Assembly (NCBI GenBank): GCA_003248805.1
Contig: QFQY01000019.1
Span: 22,203 to 86,202, forward strand
Source: Chelatococcus sp.
GTDB taxonomy: Bacteria; Pseudomonadota; Alphaproteobacteria; Rhizobiales; Beijerinckiaceae
DNA length: 64,000 nucleotides
Reading direction: 5' to 3'
The notes beneath the pieces are model-generated. The model was not told the origin of the DNA. It searched no databases and worked only from the letters and a program-made list of their open reading frames with translations. Numbering within the stretch: position 1 is the stretch's first letter; each line of letters starts with the position of its first letter. The position numbers were made by a program, and so were the translations under genes. Below, piece by piece: positions 1 through 7,738 of this stretch.

Positions 1-216
1 CGCGCCATCGGCCACCGTCTCGACATCCGGATCGACGCCGCCGTCGGCGATGCCGAGCTCGAGCAGCCGCCTGTCGCCGAACACGACATAGTCGGCGGCC
101 CCGCGAAGATCCGGCTCCGCGAGAATGCGCGCCGTCAGTTCCGGGCTGATCCCCGACGGGTCGCCCATCGCCACGGCGATGACCGGCCGCGTGCCTTCGT
201 CCCTGTGCATCGGCAT
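1..216 (-). CDS. PdxA-family dehydrogenase, N-terminal fragment cut by window edge
   Basis: Only the first 72 codons are in the window; the gene runs off the left edge. The segment IAVAMGDPSGISPELTARIL is the typical N-terminus of the 4-hydroxythreonine-4-phosphate dehydrogenase (PdxA) family, with the glycine/proline turn MGDPSG. The ATG at 216 follows an AGAGGAAA ribosome-binding site; a second in-frame ATG lies two codons inside. Housekeeping PdxA makes vitamin B6, but PdxA2 paralogues oxidise 4-phospho-D-threonate or 4-phospho-D-erythronate in sugar-acid catabolism. The divergent oxidoreductase, GntR regulator and TRAP importer favour the catabolic role. That assignment is inference, and the catalytic residues lie outside the window. 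Confidence 0.85.
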   Translation of the reverse strand, partial: MPMHRDEGTRPVIAVAMGDPSGISPELTARILAEPDLRGAADYVVFGDRRLLELGIADGGVDPDVETVADGA

Positions 217-272
217 GTCCGTTGCGTTTCCTCTTTCCTGAATCGCTAACATGCGAGAGCGGCCGTCGCAAG

Positions 273-290
273 TATGCTGTATGCAGCATA
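273..290. promoter_or_regulatory. Probable GntR operator in the divergent promoter region
   Basis: TATGCTGTATGCAGCATA is a perfect inverted repeat with 7-bp arms and a 4-bp spacer. It lies between the divergent PdxA-family gene and the SAF-domain oxidoreductase gene. The core CTGTATGCAGCATA recurs exactly at 5541-5554, upstream of the TRAP genes. The GntR gene at 1808-2473 is the obvious candidate to bind both. Confidence 0.7.
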
Positions 291-353
291 ATTTCGATGG
301 GCTAGATAAGGCTCAACGGCGCCGGAGTGTGCCGGGTCCGGAGGAAGGTCACC

Positions 354-1757
354 GTGAATTTCCATACTCACTACGCGCGCGTCGCCCGGCCGGTCGAAAC
401 CTGCCTCGTCGGGAGCGGGGGCTTCGGCCGCAGCTTTCTCGGCCAGTCGGCCCGGATGAAGCTCGTCAATGCACGGATTGCCGTCGACATCTCCGGCGAG
501 GCCGCGGCCCGGGCGCTGGTCGCTGCGGGCGCCGATCCCGCCTCGGTCGCCATCTGTACGAGCGCCGCCGAGGCGCGGGTCGCATGGCAGGCGGGGCGGC
601 CTGTCGCAGCGGGCGCGCTGGAGACGGTGCTCGACCTGCCTTTCGACGTTCTGGTCGAGGCGACGGGGGCTCCGGTCGCGGCGACGCGCCACGCCTTGGC
701 GGCCATCGAGGCGGGGCGCCATGTCGCGCTGGTCTCGAAGGAAGCCGACAGCGTGGTGGGTCCGGGGCTCGCGCGCATCGCCGCCGAGAAGGGTGTCGTC
801 GTCACCCCCGTCGACGGTGACCAGCCGAGCCTGCTGATCGGCCTCGTCACCTGGGCCGAGCTGCTGGGCTTCGAGATCATCGCCGCCGGCAAGTCGAGCG
901 AATACGATTTCGTCTTCGATCCGGCCTCCGGCGAGGTCTCCTGCAACGGCAGCACGCATGCGCTGCCGGATCTGCGGAGCCTCTGGACGGTGCCGCGCCG
1001 CGAGGCGGTCGCCGTGTCCGCCGCGCGGGCCGAGGTGCTGGGCCGGGCCTTCCCGCTGCGGACCGTGCCGGATCTGTGCGAGATGACGCTCGTCGCCAAC
1101 GCGACAGGGCTCTCCGCCGACCGTCGCGACTTCCATGCGCCGCCGGCCCGGATTCCGGAGCTCGCCGATCTGTTCTGCGAGAGCGGGCAGGGCGGGCTGC
1201 TCTCGGGCACGCGGCGCGTCGACGTTTTCCATCACGTCCGGCTGAAGGACGAGGCCAGCTTCGCCGGCGGCGTCTTCGTCGTCGTGCGCTGCGAGGACAA
1301 GGAAAGCTGGAAGCTGCTCGAGGAGAAGGGGCATGTCGTGGCCGCCGGCGGGCAGGCGGCGGCGCTCTACCTGCCGCGCCATCTGCTCGGGCTGGAGGCC
1401 GCGACCTCGCTGCTCGATGCGGTCGGCTACGGCGTGTCCGGATATGGCGCGGACTATCGCCCCCGTCAGGACCTCGTGGCGGTGGCGGAGCGCGACCTCG
1501 CGGCCGGCACCGTGCTGACCATGGGCGGCCATCACCACAGCATCGCCGATGTCGGCGCGGCGATGGTGGAGGCGCAAGCCTTGCGCGAGGATCGCCCGGC
1601 GCCGTTCTATCTCGTGGCCGACGCGACGCTGGTCCGGCCGGTCAGGGCAGGGGAGGCGATCCGGCTGGGCGATGTGGCGCTCGACGAGACCTCGCCGCTG
1701 CTGGCGGCGCGGCTGCGGCAGGACAGCCTGTTCTTCGACGCCGCCGCCGCGCGTTGA
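354..1757 (+). CDS. NAD(P)-dependent oxidoreductase, homoserine-dehydrogenase-like with C-terminal SAF domain
   Basis: A 467-residue protein with a nucleotide-binding turn near the N-terminus (CLVGSGGFGRS, about residues 16-26). The middle resembles homoserine dehydrogenase (VEATGAP, then VSKEAD). A C-terminal SAF-like segment contains VRPVRAGEAIRLGDV. Such proteins occur in sugar-acid clusters; the D-apionate oxidoisomerase is one described relative I would compare with, but I cannot tell whether this is the same enzyme. GTG at 354 is preferred because GGAGGAAGG lies just upstream; a GTG at 327 is in frame but lacks a site. The gene is divergent from a PdxA-family gene, 50 bp ahead of a GntR gene, and has a palindromic operator upstream. 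The substrate is unknown. Confidence 0.75.
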   Translation: MNFHTHYARVARPVETCLVGSGGFGRSFLGQSARMKLVNARIAVDISGEAAARALVAAGADPASVAICTSAAEARVAWQAGRPVAAGALETVLDLPFDVLVEATGAPVAATRHALAAIEAGRHVALVSKEADSVVGPGLARIAAEKGVVVTPVDGDQPSLLIGLVTWAELLGFEIIAAGKSSEYDFVFDPASGEVSCNGSTHALPDLRSLWTVPRREAVAVSAARAEVLGRAFPLRTVPDLCEMTLVANATGLSADRRDFHAPPARIPELADLFCESGQGGLLSGTRRVDVFHHVRLKDEASFAGGVFVVVRCEDKESWKLLEEKGHVVAAGGQAAALYLPRHLLGLEAATSLLDAVGYGVSGYGADYRPRQDLVAVAERDLAAGTVLTMGGHHHSIADVGAAMVEAQALREDRPAPFYLVADATLVRPVRAGEAIRLGDVALDETSPLLAARLRQDSLFFDAAAAR

Positions 1758-1807
1758 CAGCGCGGGACGGCCATGTCGTAACGCCTTTCAAAGGAGCGAC
1801 ACACCTC

Positions 1808-2473
1808 ATGAGCGAACCCGCCGAAGCCTACCCGCGCATCCAGCGGCGCACGCTTCACGAGGAGGTGCTCGAGCGGCTGCGCGACATGATCATCGAGGGG
1901 CGGCTGGAGCCGGGCCAGCGCATCAACGAAGGCGCCGTCGGCGCCCAGCTCGGCGTGTCGCGGACGCCGTTGCGCGAGGCGATCAAGACGCTCGCCAGCG
2001 AGGGGCTCGTCGAGATGCAGCCCGCCAAGGGCGCGGTGGTCCGGCGCTTTTCGGTGCGCGACCTGCGCGAGATCCTGGAGGTCATCGAGTCGCTGGAGCA
2101 GCTCGGCGGCCGCATGGCCTGTGCCCAGGCGACGGACGAGCAGATCGAGGCTCTCCTCGCACTGCACGCGCGCATGATGGAGCTCTACGCGCAGCGCAAC
2201 CGGCTGGAATATTTCAAGCTCAACCAGGCGATCCACTCGGCCATCGTCGCGGCCTCCGGCAATCGCGTGCTGATGGAGATGCACGAGACGCTGCAGGCCC
2301 GGATCAAGCGGCTGCGCTTCGTCGGCAACGAGGGACCGGCCAAATGGGCCGGAGCCGTGGCCGAGCACGAGGAGATGATGGCGGCGCTGAAGCGGCGTGA
2401 CGGGGATGCGCTGGCCGACGCCATCGGGCGCCACATGGACCAGACGCTGAGCCGCGTCAGCGAGGTCCTGTAA
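1808..2473 (+). CDS. GntR-family regulator, FCD (FadR-type) subfamily
   Basis: A 221-residue regulator. The winged-helix domain covers about residues 10-80, with the family signature INEGAVGAQLGVSRTPLREA followed by IKTLASEGLV. The C-terminal helical FCD ligand domain has the usual acidic and histidine positions (the ASGN segment and a late IGRHMDQ). It starts at an ATG after AAAGGAG (1790-1796) and follows the oxidoreductase gene by 50 bp, so it is probably co-transcribed. By position it should control this cluster through the matching palindromes at 273-290 and 5542-5556. The effector is probably the imported acid or an intermediate (inference). Confidence 0.9.
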   Translation: MSEPAEAYPRIQRRTLHEEVLERLRDMIIEGRLEPGQRINEGAVGAQLGVSRTPLREAIKTLASEGLVEMQPAKGAVVRRFSVRDLREILEVIESLEQLGGRMACAQATDEQIEALLALHARMMELYAQRNRLEYFKLNQAIHSAIVAASGNRVLMEMHETLQARIKRLRFVGNEGPAKWAGAVAEHEEMMAALKRRDGDALADAIGRHMDQTLSRVSEVL

Positions 2474-2478
2474 GCTCT

Positions 2479-2508
2479 GGCTCCGATGCGTCGGGACGCA
2501 CCGGAGCC
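2479..2508. terminator. Bidirectional hairpin between convergent genes
   Basis: GGCTCCG pairs with CGGAGCC (7 bp), and an inner TGCG/CGCA extends the stem around a 6-base loop. It fills the 43-bp gap between the converging GntR and dctP genes. There is no clear T-run. Confidence 0.55.
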
Positions 2509-2516
2509 GGGACCGC

Positions 2517-3527
2517 TCAGACCGCGGCCTTCTTGATCGCTTCCAGCGTCTCCCCGCCATATTTGGCGACGAACTCCTTCTCGACCTCGGCGGTCACGAT
2601 CTTCGCGAAGGATTCGCGGTCGGGGTTCTCGACGGCCTGCATGCCGGCCTTCTTCAGCGCGGCGAGGCTGGAGCCCTCCGTATCCTCGTTCATCTGCCGC
2701 TGCGTTCCCGCGAGTTCGACCGCTGTCCGGACGAGGAGCTGCTGCACATCCGCGGGCATCGCGTCGAACTTCGCCTTGTTCATCACCACCGGCCCGGTGG
2801 TGAAGGCGTGGCGCGTGAGCGAAAGATGCTTCTGCACCTCGTTGAACTTGGCGTTCAGGATCAGGGTCACCGGGTTCTCCTGCCCGTCGACCGTGCCGGT
2901 CTCCAGTGCCGTGAACAGCTCCGTGAAGGCCATCGGCGTCGGAATCGCGCCGAGCAGCTGGAAGGCCTTGATGTGGGCCGGGTTCGGCGTGGTGCGGATC
3001 TTGAGGCCCTTGATGTCGGCGGCGGTGGCGACCGGGCGGCGGTTGTTGGTGAGGTTGCGCCAGCCGATCTCCCAGGTCGCCAGCGCCTTGAGGTTCGCGC
3101 CTTCGAGCTCCCGGCGCAGCCCGTCGCCGATGGGGCCGTCCATGACCACGGCGGCGTGCTTGCGGCTCTGGATCAGGAAGGGCAGGTCGAGCACGTTGAG
3201 CTTCGGCGCGAGGCCGGTGAAGAACGGATTGCCGGTGAGGCAGATGTCGAGCGAGCCGCCACGGACGGCGCTGATCGTCTGCGCGTCCGAGCCCAGGGCT
3301 CCGTTCGGGAAAACCTGAACCTCGTAGCGGCCCTGGCTCCTTTCCTTGACCTTTTCGGCGAAGAGCAGCGCCGCCTTGTGCCAGCTGTCGGCCTCGGGAT
3401 GGGGATGGGCGAAGCGCAGCTTGGCCGCCTGGGCGAGCGCCGGCCTGCCGATCATGAACAGGCCGATGCCGGCGCCCGTGCCGGCCAGCACGGTGCGGCG
3501 CGTGAGTAACTTGCGTGTCTCGATCAT
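2517..3527 (-). CDS. dctP: TRAP transporter substrate-binding protein (DctP family)
   Basis: A 336-residue periplasmic binding protein. The N-terminus has a twin-arginine-like signal (LLTRRTVLAGTGAG ... ALAQA). Family features are LRFAHPHPEADSWHKAA, NGALGSDAQTISAVRGG and the ligand-carboxylate region around NLTNNRRPVATAADIKGLKIRTT, where the conserved arginine sits. It is the last gene of the order dctQ-dctM-dctP, 32 bp after dctM. TRAP systems use an ion gradient to import organic acids; a four-carbon sugar acid is likely from the neighbours but not shown. The start follows GGAGGGACGCCC. Confidence 0.92.
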   Translation of the reverse strand: MIETRKLLTRRTVLAGTGAGIGLFMIGRPALAQAAKLRFAHPHPEADSWHKAALLFAEKVKERSQGRYEVQVFPNGALGSDAQTISAVRGGSLDICLTGNPFFTGLAPKLNVLDLPFLIQSRKHAAVVMDGPIGDGLRRELEGANLKALATWEIGWRNLTNNRRPVATAADIKGLKIRTTPNPAHIKAFQLLGAIPTPMAFTELFTALETGTVDGQENPVTLILNAKFNEVQKHLSLTRHAFTTGPVVMNKAKFDAMPADVQQLLVRTAVELAGTQRQMNEDTEGSSLAALKKAGMQAVENPDRESFAKIVTAEVEKEFVAKYGGETLEAIKKAAV

Positions 3528-3559
3528 GGGCGTCCCTCCGGTCTTTCTTGGTGCGGGCT

Positions 3560-4843
3560 TCAGCGCCCGGACAGCCAGCGCGCCGGAACCGTGACGAGCT
3601 CCGGAACGAGGATGAGCAGGAAGAGCAGCGCGACCTGCGCGATCAGGAAGGGCATGACGCCCCGGATCACGCGGTCCATCGGGATGCGGCCGACGGCGCA
3701 GACGACGTTCAGCACCGTGCCGACCGGCGGGGTGAGGAGGCCGATGGCGTTGTTGATGATGAACATCACGCCGAAATAGACCGGGTCGATTCCCGCCTGC
3801 TTGACGATCGGCATCAGCACCGGCGTCAGGATCAGCACGGTCGGGATGAAGTCGAGCGCGGTGCCGACCACGACGACCAGCGCCATCATCGCGATCATCA
3901 GCAGCGTCTTGCTGTCGAGCAGGGGGCCGAGAAGGGTGGCGACCTGTCCCGGAATGTCGGCGATGGTGATCAGCCAGGCCGAGACCATCGCGGCTGCGAC
4001 CAGGAACATCACCGCGGCCGAGGTCTTGATCGCGTTCAGCAGGGCCGGCCGCAGATGCTCGAGCTTGAACTCGCGATAGACGAACGCTCCGACGAAGGCG
4101 GCATAGACCGCCGCCACCACGGCGGCCTCCGTCGGCGTGAAGACGCCGGCCTTCATGCCGCCGATGATCAGGCCGGGCAGGGCGAGCGCCCAGATGCCGT
4201 CGATGGCGGCCTTGGCGATCTCGCGCAGGCTCGCGCGACTCGTCCGGGCCACCGGCTCGTCGCGCGCGACGATCCACCAAGTGACGACGAGCGCCAGCCC
4301 CATCAGGATGCCCGGCACGATCCCCGCCAGGAAGAGCCGCGTGATCGAGACCCCCGCCGCCACGCCGAAGACGACGAAGCCGATGGAGGGCGGGATCACC
4401 GGGGCGATGATGCCGCCGGCCGAGATCAATCCAGCCGCGCGCGGCATGTTGTAGCCGGCCTGGCGCATCATCGGCAGCAGGATCGCGGCGAGCGCGGCGG
4501 TGTCGGCCACGGCGGAGCCGGAAATGCTGGCCATGACCAGCGCGGCGAGCACCGCCACATAGCCCAGCCCGCCACGGACATGGCCGACGAGCGCGACGGC
4601 GAGCCCGATGATGCGGCGGGACAGGCCGCCCGCATTCATGAGCTCTCCGGCCAGCATGAAGAACGGTACCGCCATCAGCGGAAAGCTGTCGGCTCCGGCG
4701 ACGAGGTTCTGCGCCAGGATCTGGGAATCGAAGGTGCCGAGCTGGATCATCAGCGCCACGCCGCAGACGAGCAGGGCGGTAGCGATCGGCATGCCGAGGC
4801 CCATCGCGGCGAGCAGCGAGCCGAGGAAGACCGCGACTGTCAT
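3560..4843 (-). CDS. dctM: TRAP transporter large permease (DctM family)
   Basis: A 427-residue, very hydrophobic protein with about a dozen membrane segments, the expected size for DctM. Recognisable family segments are PFFMLAGELMNAGGLSRRII, SISGSAVADTAALAAILLP and IIAPVIPPSIGFVVFGV, followed by the late TPPVGTVLNVVCAVG. It forms the ion-coupled channel with DctQ. The start overlaps the dctQ stop by four bases (ATGA), so the two are translationally coupled. Confidence 0.95.
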   Translation of the reverse strand: MTVAVFLGSLLAAMGLGMPIATALLVCGVALMIQLGTFDSQILAQNLVAGADSFPLMAVPFFMLAGELMNAGGLSRRIIGLAVALVGHVRGGLGYVAVLAALVMASISGSAVADTAALAAILLPMMRQAGYNMPRAAGLISAGGIIAPVIPPSIGFVVFGVAAGVSITRLFLAGIVPGILMGLALVVTWWIVARDEPVARTSRASLREIAKAAIDGIWALALPGLIIGGMKAGVFTPTEAAVVAAVYAAFVGAFVYREFKLEHLRPALLNAIKTSAAVMFLVAAAMVSAWLITIADIPGQVATLLGPLLDSKTLLMIAMMALVVVVGTALDFIPTVLILTPVLMPIVKQAGIDPVYFGVMFIINNAIGLLTPPVGTVLNVVCAVGRIPMDRVIRGVMPFLIAQVALLFLLILVPELVTVPARWLSGR

Positions 4844-5394
4844 GGGCGGGCGTCTCCGCGCTGCTGCTGGGCCTCGAAGGCGGAGAGCTCCTCGGACTCG
4901 GCGCCGATGACGAGGTCCTCGTCGCTCATCGTGCCGCGCAGCAGCGCGACGATGGCGAGGATGTTCAGCGCGCCGATGCCGAGGCCGCAGAGCAGGCCGG
5001 CGAGATAGGTCACGCCGAGCGGGATGCCGGTGACCGGCGCGTGATTGTCGAGATTGAGGACGGCCTGCGTCCAGCAGCCGGCCACGAGCAGGGCCATGCA
5101 CAGCAGCGACAGGCTCTCGGCCGCGAGCCGGCACCACCAGCGCCCCCTGCGCTCCAGCGCCAGGACGATGGTCGTCATGCCGAGATGGCCGCCCTCCCGC
5201 GCCACGAGAAAGGCACCGCCGAAAGTCAGCCAGACGAAGATCATCCGTGAGACCTCCTCCGACGCGGTGATGCCGGAGTTGAAGCCGTAGCGCAGCACGA
5301 CATTGCCGAAGACCATCGCGATCATCGCGACAAAGCCGACGATCAGGAGGTTCTCGACGGTGCGCAGGAGCGAGACGCGAAGGCGGGCCGTCAT
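4840..5394 (-). CDS. dctQ: TRAP transporter small permease (DctQ family)
   Basis: A 184-residue membrane protein with four predicted helices. The family pattern is VENLLIVGFVAMIAMVFGNVVLRYG, then SEEVSRMIFVWLTFGGAFL and the polar GGHLGMT. It is the first gene of the TRAP operon, and its stop overlaps dctM by ATGA. I chose the ATG at 5394; an in-frame ATG at 5451 would add 19 residues, and neither has a strong ribosome-binding site. A sigma-70-like promoter covered by a palindromic operator lies at 5542-5576. Confidence 0.9.
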   Translation of the reverse strand: MTARLRVSLLRTVENLLIVGFVAMIAMVFGNVVLRYGFNSGITASEEVSRMIFVWLTFGGAFLVAREGGHLGMTTIVLALERRGRWWCRLAAESLSLLCMALLVAGCWTQAVLNLDNHAPVTGIPLGVTYLAGLLCGLGIGALNILAIVALLRGTMSDEDLVIGAESEELSAFEAQQQRGDARP

Positions 5395-5541
5395 GGTGCG
5401 GTCCCATGACGGCTGGAGCCCTGGCTCACGCAGGGCAAAAGGCGACGGCATGTCGCCCGGGCGCGGCTCTCCGGCATCGCCCCTCTCCTTGGTTCCCTAA
5501 GGGCCGCCATCCGCCTCGGGCGCCGCCGGCCTCATCTATTC

Positions 5542-5576
5542 TGTATGCAGCATACAAAGTGCCGGCGCCGTGTCAA
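5542..5576 (-). promoter_or_regulatory. TRAP operon promoter overlapped by GntR operator
   Basis: Read on the minus strand, TTGACA (5576-5571) is followed after 16 bases by TATGCT (5554-5549). The -10 box lies inside the perfect palindrome TGTATGCTGCATACA (5556-5542). It shares a 14-base core with the site at 273-290. Binding here would block polymerase directly, so repression is expected. Confidence 0.7.
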
Positions 5577-5611
5577 ACGATGGTGCGCCGTTCCGCGGAG
5601 AGACGGGACAG

Positions 5612-6283
5612 TCAGATTCCCAGACCCTCGATGGCGTAGAAGCGCGCCGGGGCGCCGTCGGCATCGGGGATCAGCAGCGGGGCGGCCGAGAACAGGTTGC
5701 GCGGCGCCGTCAGCCGGCTCGTGTTCACGACATATTCGATCAGCGTCACGCCGTTGGAGAGCAGGACGTCGTGGGTGACGTGCTCCGACTTCGGAACCTC
5801 CTTGCCGTCGAGCAGCAGGCGGATCGGGAAATCCTGCGGGAAGTCGAAGGCCACCGCCGTCGGCTTGCGCGCGGCCAGCCATTCGGCCGAGGCGCGGCTG
5901 AGCCAGGGCGCTTCGGTCCAGAAGCTGCGGTCGTTGTAGTCGCGCCGATCGGACCAGTGGGCGGCGAGCAGCAGGATCTCGCCCTCGGCGCCGCCGGGGT
6001 CGGCGGCCGCCAGATGCTCGGGCTCAATCGGCGCGTCGGCCGGTCGCGCGCTGAGATCGAGCACCCGGCAAGGGCCGACGACATGGGACAGCGGCGTCTT
6101 CTCGATCGTCGGCGCATCCGCTACGAAATGAGCCATGGCGTCGACATGGGAGAAGCCGTGGCAGGTCGCGGACAGCCGCGAGACACGGAACTGATCGCCC
6201 CTGGCGATGTCGCCCTTGATCCCGAGTTCCACGGGCCAACGGAAATGCTGCCCGATGGGCATCGAGAGGTCGATGATCTGCAT
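5612..6283 (-). CDS. Cyclase-family hydrolase (kynurenine-formamidase-like fold)
   Basis: A 223-residue soluble protein of the cyclase family. The start IIDLSMPI is typical, and the metal-binding stretch HGFSHVDAMAHF (about residues 42-53) has the family's H-x-x-x-H-x-D arrangement. Members hydrolyse amides or lactones, as in arylformamidase and isatin hydrolase; the substrate here is unknown. The gene is divergent from the GntR gene at 6395, with the perfect palindrome TTGCATGCAA between them, so that regulator probably controls it. The start at 6283 was chosen for family length; no strong ribosome-binding site is visible. Confidence 0.85.
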   Translation of the reverse strand: MQIIDLSMPIGQHFRWPVELGIKGDIARGDQFRVSRLSATCHGFSHVDAMAHFVADAPTIEKTPLSHVVGPCRVLDLSARPADAPIEPEHLAAADPGGAEGEILLLAAHWSDRRDYNDRSFWTEAPWLSRASAEWLAARKPTAVAFDFPQDFPIRLLLDGKEVPKSEHVTHDVLLSNGVTLIEYVVNTSRLTAPRNLFSAAPLLIPDADGAPARFYAIEGLGI

Positions 6284-6340
6284 GACGAGGATTCCGATTG
6301 GGCGACGGGCGCGACGCCCATCTCTTGAAGACCGCAAGAA

Positions 6341-6350
6341 TTGCATGCAA
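6341..6350. promoter_or_regulatory. Palindrome TTGCATGCAA, probable GntR operator
   Basis: A perfect 10-bp palindrome in the 111-bp divergent gap between the cyclase gene and the GntR gene. An extended copy, CTTGCATGCAAG, occurs just after the GntR stop codon. Two copies bracketing the regulator gene support a specific operator. Confidence 0.65.
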
Positions 6351-6394
6351 GGATTCATCGTAGTCAAGCCGACGGCCGGATCATCGCCCACACC

Positions 6395-7153
6395 ATGACC
6401 ATTCCACAGGATACGACGCCGCTCGCGGCGCTCATCGCGCAAAGCCAGGCGCAGGAGGGCGCGCGCCGGAAGGGTGCGCTGCACGCCAATGTCGTCAGCC
6501 AGTTGCGCAACCTCATCGTCACCGGCGTGCTGCCGCCCGGCGCCAAGCTCAACGAGCGCGAACTCTGCGAGCAGCTCGCGGTCTCGCGCACCCCGGTGCG
6601 CGAGGCGATCAAGACGCTGATCCAGGACGGTCTGCTGCGCTCGCTGCCGAACCACTCGGCGGTGGTGTCCGATCTCGACCTCGAGCACATCAACGCGCTG
6701 ATCGACGTCGTCAGCGTGATCGAGGGGCTCGCCGGCGAGCTCGCTGCCCGCAACGCCTCCGACGAAGCCGTCGCCGAGATCGGGCTGCTGCACTACCGCA
6801 TGCTGCTCCACCATGCGCGCGACGAGCTGCCGGGCTATTTCGAGGCGAACAAGGCGTTCCACCGCAAGATCGTCGAGCTCGCGGGCAATCCGGTGCTGCT
6901 CTCGGTCTGGGACATGCTGGCGCTGCGGGTCGACCGGGCGCGCTACTCGTCGAATCTCTGGCCGAAGCGCTGGAAGACCGCCATCCAGGAGCACCAGCTC
7001 ATTCTCGACGCGCTCTCGACGCGCGATCCGCAGCGCGCGGGCGAGGCGCTGCGCCAGCATGTCCGCAACGGCCTGACCGGGCTCGTCGCGGCTCTCTCGG
7101 AAGGGCGCGCCACGGCGGCCGAAAACGCGCCGGAGGGCCGCAACGGCGGTTGA
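6395..7153 (+). CDS. GntR-family regulator, FCD subfamily
   Basis: A 252-residue regulator. After a 30-residue leader, the winged helix carries LPPGAKLNERELCEQLAVSR and TPVREAIKTLIQDGLL, a textbook FCD-GntR signature. The C-terminal helical domain includes the conserved FHRKIVELAGNPVL. The ATG at 6395 was chosen because it precedes the first family-like residues; there is no clear ribosome-binding site. It is divergent from the cyclase gene and bracketed by the palindromes at 6341-6350 and 7165-7176. It probably represses both flanking units; the original right-hand unit appears to be lost. Confidence 0.88.
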   Translation: MTIPQDTTPLAALIAQSQAQEGARRKGALHANVVSQLRNLIVTGVLPPGAKLNERELCEQLAVSRTPVREAIKTLIQDGLLRSLPNHSAVVSDLDLEHINALIDVVSVIEGLAGELAARNASDEAVAEIGLLHYRMLLHHARDELPGYFEANKAFHRKIVELAGNPVLLSVWDMLALRVDRARYSSNLWPKRWKTAIQEHQLILDALSTRDPQRAGEALRQHVRNGLTGLVAALSEGRATAAENAPEGRNGG

Positions 7154-7164
7154 CGCTCCACAAT

Positions 7165-7176
7165 CTTGCATGCAAG
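7165..7176. promoter_or_regulatory. Palindrome CTTGCATGCAAG, second GntR operator
   Basis: A perfect 12-bp palindrome 11 bp after the GntR stop codon, containing the same TTGCATGCAA as the site at 6341-6350. No intact gene follows, only a repeat and a truncated SDR, so the site looks like the stranded operator of a deleted promoter. Confidence 0.6.
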
Positions 7177-7282
7177 CTGGCCGAGGCTTCGCAGAAAGCC
7201 GGTGAAGGCGGCGGCGGGAACGACGCCGCCTCACGCGCCAGAACGAAGCCGCGCCTGTCGCGGCGGGGAGCGGAGGAGGGGG

Positions 7283-7388
7283 CTAGAGTATCGGACTGAA
7301 TATCGTATTCAGTCCGATCCTCTAGCTCTTTGATCTTGCGTCGGCTTTTCCCGAAAACCGCGCTCCACTTTTCGGGCCGATGCTCTAG
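7283..7388. repeat. Hairpin-forming interspersed repeat, copy 1
   Basis: A 106-bp element starting CTAGAG and ending CTCTAG. Its first 43 bp form a hairpin of two 20-base arms (7283-7302 and 7306-7325, 19 of 20 paired) around the loop TCG. The second half carries CCCGAAAACCGCGCTCCACT and ends in a match to the first arm. A second copy lies at 27703-27809. Similar elements are common in Hyphomicrobiales genomes. Here it abuts the truncated SDR exactly. Confidence 0.9.
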
Positions 7389-7714
7389 GATCGCGCGCGG
7401 GCATGGGGCAGTACGACGTCGCCAAGGCCGGCATCATCTCGCTGACCAAGACCCTGGCCTTCGAGGAGGTCGGCCATGGCGTGCGGGTCGACGCGGTCTG
7501 CCCCGGGCTGACGCTGACGCCCTTCCATGTCCGGCACTTCGCCGGGGAGGGCAAGAGCGAGCAGGACCTGCGCAGGGAGGAGGTCGACCACTACATCCAG
7601 CGGCGCTGGGCCGATCCGCGCGAGGTCGCCTTCCCGATCCTCTGGCTCGCCTCCGACGAGGCGTCGTTCTGCACGGCGTCCGTGATCATGGCCGATGGCG
7701 GCACGCGGGTCTGA
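7389..7714 (+). pseudogene. Truncated short-chain dehydrogenase/reductase, C-terminal half
   Basis: The reading frame from 7389 encodes SRAGMGQYDVAKAG, the SDR active-site YxxxK (Tyr and Lys of YDVAK), then VDAVCPGLTLTPF and a normal C-terminus ending MADGGTRV. The cofactor-binding Rossmann half (TGxxxGxG, NAG) is missing. The open frame starts exactly where the upstream repeat ends, so the 5' half was removed or replaced by the repeat. An internal ATG at 7403 could give a 103-residue peptide, which would not be an active enzyme. An operator stands 210 bp upstream. Confidence 0.85.
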
Positions 7715-7738
7715 GGCGCAGCGCGCAGACGGAGCCGT

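Noticed and set aside
246..1577. Long open frame antisense to the SAF-domain oxidoreductase
   Set aside because: High-GC DNA opens many antisense frames. This one has no family features and low-complexity Arg/Gly/Ala composition, while the plus-strand frame is a clear oxidoreductase.
3515..5008. 497-codon plus-strand frame across dctM and dctQ
   Set aside because: It is extremely rich in Asp, His, Arg and Gln, as expected from the antisense of a membrane protein. DctM and DctQ on the other strand are unambiguous.
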